64,000 bases of DNA. It comes from UBA1926 sp002337215 (GTDB taxonomy: Bacteria > Planctomycetota > Phycisphaerae > Phycisphaerales > UBA1924). The DNA is taken from positions 28,104-92,103 of the forward strand of contig CAXBAF010000016.1 in the NCBI GenBank assembly GCA_963973795.1, written 5' to 3'. The translations under genes were made by a program, and so were the position numbers. How positions within the stretch are numbered: the first letter of the stretch is position 1; each line of letters begins with the position of its first letter. The notes below the pieces were generated by a model. It did not search any database and was not told the origin of the DNA. It worked only from the letters and a program-made list of their open reading frames with translations. Positions 59,800-64,000 of this stretch are shown piece by piece.

Positions 59800-61188
59800 A
59801 TGGCACACACCCCGACGAAGACCGGGCCGCAAGCAACCGCCGTTGTCGGGCTCCAGTGGGGCGACGAGGGCAAGGGCAAGCTCGTCGACCTCCTCGCGCC
59901 GCGGCACGATGTCGTTGTCCGCTACAACGGGGGTGCGAACGCCGGGCATTCGGTCGTTGTCAACGGCGAGCGGTTCGCGCTCCACCTCGTCCCGTCGGGC
60001 ATCCTCGCGCCTGGCGTCACAACCGTCATCGGCAACGGCGTCGTCATCGACCCCGGCCGCCTGCTCGAAGAGATCGCCGGGCTCGGAGAGCGGGGGGTGA
60101 ACACGACGGGCCTGAAGGTCTCCGACCGGGCCCACGTCGTTCTCGAGTACCACAAGGCCGAGGACGGGCTGCGGGAAGACCTGCTCGCCAAAGGCGCGGC
60201 CGGCCAGCGCGTCGGCGCGGGCACCAGCCAGGAAATCGGGACCACCCGCCGCGGAATCGGGCCCTGCTACGCCGACAAGGTGACCCGCGCGACGGGTGTC
60301 CGCGTGGGCGACCTGCGCCGCCCCGATGCGCTCCGCCGGAAGATCGAGCTCGCCTGCACGATGAAGAACGCGCTGTTCGCGGGTCTCGCCGAGTCGAACG
60401 GCATCGAGTGGACACCGTTCGATCCCGACGCAATCACCACATCCGCCCTCGCGTTCGGCGAGCAATTGAAAGACCGGATCACGGACACCACCTACCTGGT
60501 CCACGACGCACTCGACGCGGGTCGGCGGGTGCTCTTCGAGGGCGCCAACGCGACGCTGCTCGATGTCGATCACGGGACCTATCCGTTCGTGACGAGTTCC
60601 AACGCCTGTGTGCTGGGCGCGGGGCCCGGCTCGGGTGTCCCCGGTCACCGCATCGATCGCGTGATCGGCGTGATGAAGGCGTATTCCACGCGTGTCGGAG
60701 GCGGGCCCATGCCCACCGAGTTGAACGACGACACCGGGGTGCGGATCCGCGAGCGAGGCCGGGAGTTCGGGACAACAACGGGCCGGCCCCGCCGGGTCGG
60801 CTGGGTCGATCTCGTCGCCCTGCGGTACGCGTGCATGATCAATGGCGTTTCCGAGGTCGCAATCATGCTTCTGGATGTCTTGGCGGGGTTCGACACGCTC
60901 AGGCTCTGCACCGCCTACGAGATCGACGGCACGCGGACCGACCGTTTCACCCCCGATGCGGAGGACCTCGCGAGGGTCACGCCGATCTACGAGGAGACCG
61001 AGGGGTTTTCTGAAGAGATCACCGGGTGCACAACGCTCGGCGAACTCCCGCCGGGTGCGAGGGCGTACGTCGAACGGATCGAGTCTTTCCTGGGCGTCCG
61101 TGCCTCGCTGGTCTCGGTCGGCCCCGATCGAGCCCAGACCATCATCCGTGACCCCGCACTCCAGACCCCCGCCGGAGCCTCCGCGTGA
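59800..61188 (+). CDS. purA: Adenylosuccinate synthetase
   Basis: PurA makes adenylosuccinate from IMP, aspartate and GTP, the first step towards AMP. The 462-residue product has VVGLQWGDEGKGKLVD with the GTP-binding loop, the catalytic Asp, NGGANAGHSV, and GTSQEIGTTRRGIGPCYADK. It also has FEGANATLLDVDHGTYPFVTSSN and TTTGRPRRVGWVDLVALRYA. ATG 59800 lies behind GGAAGGT and is preferred over the in-frame TTG at 59761. Its stop overlaps the GTG start of uppS by 4 bases, so purA heads an operon with uppS and cdsA. Confidence 0.97.
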   Translation: MAHTPTKTGPQATAVVGLQWGDEGKGKLVDLLAPRHDVVVRYNGGANAGHSVVVNGERFALHLVPSGILAPGVTTVIGNGVVIDPGRLLEEIAGLGERGVNTTGLKVSDRAHVVLEYHKAEDGLREDLLAKGAAGQRVGAGTSQEIGTTRRGIGPCYADKVTRATGVRVGDLRRPDALRRKIELACTMKNALFAGLAESNGIEWTPFDPDAITTSALAFGEQLKDRITDTTYLVHDALDAGRRVLFEGANATLLDVDHGTYPFVTSSNACVLGAGPGSGVPGHRIDRVIGVMKAYSTRVGGGPMPTELNDDTGVRIRERGREFGTTTGRPRRVGWVDLVALRYACMINGVSEVAIMLLDVLAGFDTLRLCTAYEIDGTRTDRFTPDAEDLARVTPIYEETEGFSEEITGCTTLGELPPGARAYVERIESFLGVRASLVSVGPDRAQTIIRDPALQTPAGASA

Positions 61189-61970
61189 CCGACCCGCGAT
61201 TCAACGACGCAGCCCTCGCCGGTGAGCCCGATTCGCTCGTTCCCAAGCACGTCGCGATCGTGATGGACGGGAACGGACGCTGGGCCGAGCACCGAGGCCT
61301 GCCCCGGACGGCGGGGCACCGCGCCGGCGCCGATGCCGCCCGCCGGGTTATCCAGGCCTGCGGCGATCTCGGTATCGAGGTCCTCACGCTCTACTCGTTC
61401 TCCAGCGAGAACTGGAAGCGTCCCGCCGACGAGGTCGACGCGCTGATGAGCCTCTGCGTCGAGTACTGCGCCAAGGAGATGGAATCGCTCCGCGAAGAGA
61501 ACATCCGTGTGCGCACGATCGGGCGCCGGTTCGACCTTCCCGACGACGTCCAGCAGGCGCTCCGGGCACTCGAGGACCGCACCGCTGATTGCACCGGGCC
61601 GACGCTCTGCCTCGCGATCAATTACGGCTCCCGCACCGAACTCGTCGACGCCGCCCGGTCGCTCGCGAACTCCGTCGCCCGGGGCGATCTCAAGCCCGAC
61701 GAGATCACAGAGTCCGACATCGCCGCGAGGCTCTACGCGCCCGATCTCCCCGACCCGGATCTGTTCGTGCGCACCGGCGGGAGCCACCGCCTGAGCAATT
61801 TCCTGCTCTGGCAGCTCTCGTACGCAGAACTCGTGGTCATCGATACCCTCTGGCCCGACTTCGACGGGAGCGGGCTCGCCGAGGCCGTTGCCGAGTTTGG
61901 TCGCCGTGAACGACGCTTCGGCGGGCTCACCAGCACCCGAGGCGTCGCGCCCAACCCCGACGCACGCTAA
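61185..61970 (+). CDS. uppS: Isoprenyl transferase (undecaprenyl diphosphate synthase)
   Basis: UppS extends farnesyl diphosphate with cis isoprene units to the lipid carrier of peptidoglycan. The 261-residue product has HVAIVMDGNGRWAEHRG with the catalytic Asp, AGADAARRVIQACGDLGIEVLTLYSFSSENWKRP and AINYGSRTELVDA. The C-terminal DPDLFVRTGGSHRLSNFLLWQLSYAELVV completes the substrate site. The GTG start overlaps the purA stop. Genome neighbours uppS and cdsA are found together in many bacteria. Confidence 0.95.
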   Translation: MTDPRFNDAALAGEPDSLVPKHVAIVMDGNGRWAEHRGLPRTAGHRAGADAARRVIQACGDLGIEVLTLYSFSSENWKRPADEVDALMSLCVEYCAKEMESLREENIRVRTIGRRFDLPDDVQQALRALEDRTADCTGPTLCLAINYGSRTELVDAARSLANSVARGDLKPDEITESDIAARLYAPDLPDPDLFVRTGGSHRLSNFLLWQLSYAELVVIDTLWPDFDGSGLAEAVAEFGRRERRFGGLTSTRGVAPNPDAR

Positions 61971-61996
61971 CCTCTCTAGCATCCGACGCGGCGCTG

Positions 61997-62932
61997 ATGG
62001 AGCGCCGACGCGACGAGTTCCGTTTCTCGACGCCCCAGGCGAACCGATCTTTGCTCCGACACAGACTTCTTTCAGGCCCGTTGATGATCCTGCTCGCGCT
62101 CGCGGGTGCCGCCCTCGATGGGTGGCTTGACACCCTTCCCAATGGGCGAGGCGGGACGCTCCCACCCGGGATGATCCTCGCACCCGCGGTGATCCTGGTC
62201 GCGATCCTCGCCGCGGGCGAACTCGCCGGGCTGCTCCGCCGGGCGGAGATCCTTGCGTCCTCGTTTCTGACGTGCACCGTCGCGGTGCTGGGTTTGCTGG
62301 TCTCGGCGTTCCTGCCCGATTCGGTCAGCGGCGTGACCGGCGGCGCGGTCGTCAGCCTGACCGTCGCCGCTGTGCTCGTCGGATCGATGATCTACTACGG
62401 CAGGCACAAGAACACCGACGGCATGATCGCCGCCGCCGGCGGGTCGCTGCTCGCGTTCTGCCTGCTCGGTCTCCTGCTGGGCTACATCGTTACGCTGCGG
62501 CGCGAGTACGACATCTGGATCGTGCTCTGGGCGCTGCTGACGACCAAGAGCAGCGACATCGGGGCCTACACGCTCGGAAGCCTGATCGGCAGACACAAAC
62601 TCATCCCCTGGCTCAGCCCCGGGAAGACCTGGGAAGGCCTCTTCGGCGCGATTCTGTTCGCCGCTGGGATCGGCGCGGGCGGCGCATGGCTGCTCGGGGC
62701 CGCGGGCATCGAGGGCCGGCCGGCGGTGCTCCCCGCGGCGGCGCTCGGGGGGTTGTTCGCGATCGCCGGGCAGACGGGCGATCTGCTCGAGAGCGTGTTG
62801 AAACGCGACGCGGGCGCGAAAGACTCGGGGGGATCCATCCCGGGATTCGGCGGTGTCCTCGATGTGATCGACTCGCTGCTGCTCGCCGCGCCGGTCGCCT
62901 ACTGGCTCCTCGATTGGGCCGCCGCGAATTGA
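61997..62932 (+). CDS. cdsA: Phosphatidate cytidylyltransferase
   Basis: CdsA makes CDP-diacylglycerol, the branch point of phospholipid synthesis, in the cytoplasmic membrane. The 311-residue product has about seven to eight hydrophobic segments. Near its end it has the signature TKSSDIGAYTLGSLIGRHKLIPWLSPGKTWEG followed by GQTGDLLESVLKRDAGAKDSGGSIPGFGGVLDVIDS, which binds CTP and metal. The start ATG 61997 lies 26 bases after the uppS stop without a strong ribosome site. It closes the purA-uppS-cdsA unit. Confidence 0.94.
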   Translation: MERRRDEFRFSTPQANRSLLRHRLLSGPLMILLALAGAALDGWLDTLPNGRGGTLPPGMILAPAVILVAILAAGELAGLLRRAEILASSFLTCTVAVLGLLVSAFLPDSVSGVTGGAVVSLTVAAVLVGSMIYYGRHKNTDGMIAAAGGSLLAFCLLGLLLGYIVTLRREYDIWIVLWALLTTKSSDIGAYTLGSLIGRHKLIPWLSPGKTWEGLFGAILFAAGIGAGGAWLLGAAGIEGRPAVLPAAALGGLFAIAGQTGDLLESVLKRDAGAKDSGGSIPGFGGVLDVIDSLLLAAPVAYWLLDWAAAN

Positions 62933-63042
62933 CGAGGGTGACTCGGTCAATCGCTCTCCCGCGGGCGCGAGAGGCGGCTACACTGAGGGTTCGCCGTCCT
63001 GTTTTCGAGAGACTCGTGCTCGATGGATACCGAGGAACGCCG

Positions 63043-63795
63043 ATGACCGTGACCGACAAGCTGCTTCGGGTGTACCGGGTTGACCGGAAAATCGAAGGCC
63101 TTCAATCGAGGCTCCGCGGGGCCGAGCGATTTCTGGGCCAGCAGACCGACCAGATCGACTCGCTGACAAAACGATCGGGACTGCTCGAGAGCCAGATCCG
63201 CCAACTCAAGGCGAGCCAGGCCGAGGCCGAAGGCGAGGCGAAGCAGCACGACGAGCACATCAATGAACTCCGGGAGCGCATGAACAGCGCGAACACCAAC
63301 AAGGAGTACAAGGCGCTGCTCGCCGAGGTGAACACGTTCAAGGAAAAGAAGGCCGAACTCGACGCGTCGGCGCTCGAGATGCTCGAGAAGACCGAGAAAC
63401 TCGAGCTGGAACTCTCGACGCTCTCCGAGCAATCGAGCGAGACCGAGAAGGTCAAGTCGATCGCCGAGACCGAGCGGGCCCAGAGGGCCGACGAGATCCG
63501 CGACCAACTCGAAGCCCTCAAATCCGAACGCGAAGGCCTTGTCGGTGATGTCCCCGCGACCGCCTTGGCGACCTACGCCGATCTCGTGGACCGTCTCGAC
63601 GAAGACGCGATGGCCGCGATCGAGATCGCCGACCGCAAGCGCCACGAGTTCCACTGCGGCGCCTGCATGATGCTCGTCCCCGTCGAGGCGATGAGCAGCC
63701 TGCTCAGCCACGGCTCGGTCACCCAGTGCCCGTCCTGCGGCTGCATCCTCTTCCTCGAGGAAGCGGACCGCGAAAAAATGATGAGCAAGAAGTAA
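63043..63795 (+). CDS. Coiled-coil protein with C-terminal C4 zinc ribbon
   Basis: The 250-residue product begins with a long heptad-rich coiled coil (about residues 5-185, for example LESQIRQLKASQAEAEGEAKQHDEHINELRERM). It ends in a zinc ribbon with CGACMMLVPVEAM and CPSCGCILFL. This layout matches the C4-type zinc-ribbon family (zf-RING_7) of uncertain function, related to chlamydial CT398. The ATG has CGAGGAAC upstream. It is divergent in function from the preceding lipid genes but on the same strand. Confidence 0.85.
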   Translation: MTVTDKLLRVYRVDRKIEGLQSRLRGAERFLGQQTDQIDSLTKRSGLLESQIRQLKASQAEAEGEAKQHDEHINELRERMNSANTNKEYKALLAEVNTFKEKKAELDASALEMLEKTEKLELELSTLSEQSSETEKVKSIAETERAQRADEIRDQLEALKSEREGLVGDVPATALATYADLVDRLDEDAMAAIEIADRKRHEFHCGACMMLVPVEAMSSLLSHGSVTQCPSCGCILFLEEADREKMMSKK

Positions 63796-63843
63796 GCGAA
63801 GCGGGCTCTCGGATCCGCGATCCGCGCCTGCCTGTCTCGGGCG

Positions 63844-64000
63844 TCACTCCCCGAAAAGTCCATCGGGCGAGGCGGATTCCACGCCGGGATTCACGCCAGG
63901 GCCCAGGTGCGCCGCCCCGGCTTTGGTCAGCATCCGTCCGCGACGCGTCCGCGCCAAGAACCCGATCTGCAGCAGGTACGGCTCGAGCACGTCCTCGATC
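63844..64000 (-). CDS. ruvB: Holliday junction helicase RuvB (C-terminal end)
   Basis: Only the last 52 residues are visible. They read IEDVLEPYLLQIGFLARTRRGRM, then a tail ending DGLFGE. The block EPYLLQIGF followed by RTRRGR is the DNA-binding winged-helix end of RuvB, the motor of branch migration. The tail is about 20 residues longer than in E. coli. ruvA and ruvC would be expected outside the window. Confidence 0.85.
   Translation of the reverse strand, partial: IEDVLEPYLLQIGFLARTRRGRMLTKAGAAHLGPGVNPGVESASPDGLFGE

Noticed and set aside
1..64000. CRISPR arrays, tRNA genes and insertion sequences
   Set aside because: No regularly spaced direct repeats, no tRNA-like cloverleaf or acceptor end, and no transposase-like coding sequence were seen by eye.

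Overview
The window is about 64 kb of high-GC DNA, densely packed with genes on both strands and mostly housekeeping in content. The gene set points to Planctomycetota, most likely class Phycisphaerae. The clues are a fused AroD-AroE enzyme, the futalosine menaquinone route (MqnE), exported proteins with PEP-CTERM-like tails, a planctomycete-style C-terminal dockerin on a CRTAC1-type protein, a DUF11 lipoprotein, and a thiamine-phosphate synthase with an N-terminal extra domain. The class assignment is inference. No 16S rRNA, tRNA, CRISPR array, prophage or transposase was found.

Layout. 1-9.6 kb: cut-off secreted protein, Nramp-like transporter, two small conserved proteins, gcvT, a membrane protein, an orphan DNA methyltransferase, a CRTAC1-dockerin protein, an atypical small gene and ugd. 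9.8-16 kb: methyltransferase, PEP-CTERM protein, polyprenyl synthase, tyrS, CBS protein, NAD-binding-type protein. 16-25.7 kb: rnpB, truD/rimO with overlapping divergent starts, PEP-CTERM protein, bcp, a large secreted protein, panB, htrA. 25.7-34.9 kb: ubiB, mqnE, a zinc-ribbon membrane protein, dnaK behind a sigma-54-type promoter, rdgB, ALDH7-type dehydrogenase, rpiA. 35-46.5 kb: DUF11 lipoprotein, icd, tsaC, TolC-like protein, SH3-like secreted protein, FIST protein, an inositol-monophosphatase-family phosphatase overlapping a BioF-family enzyme. 46.5-55.7 kb: a 470-base gap with a candidate sRNA, aroDE, LapA-like protein, a dehydratase-ACP-dehydratase operon, recO, HDOD protein, M16 peptidase, thiE. 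55.8-64 kb: a 6PGL-fold protein lacking its catalytic motif, an RluA-family synthase, hemW, FHA protein, mini zinc ribbon, purA-uppS-cdsA, a coiled-coil zinc-ribbon protein, and the 3' end of ruvB.

Two start types alternate across the window. About 21 genes have a TANNNT box only 4-8 bases before the start codon, as expected for leaderless mRNAs. Most of the rest have a clear Shine-Dalgarno sequence. Other highlights are an exact sigma-54 consensus before dnaK and two intergenic terminators preceded by the same CU-rich 12-mer, which may mark a small-RNA pair.
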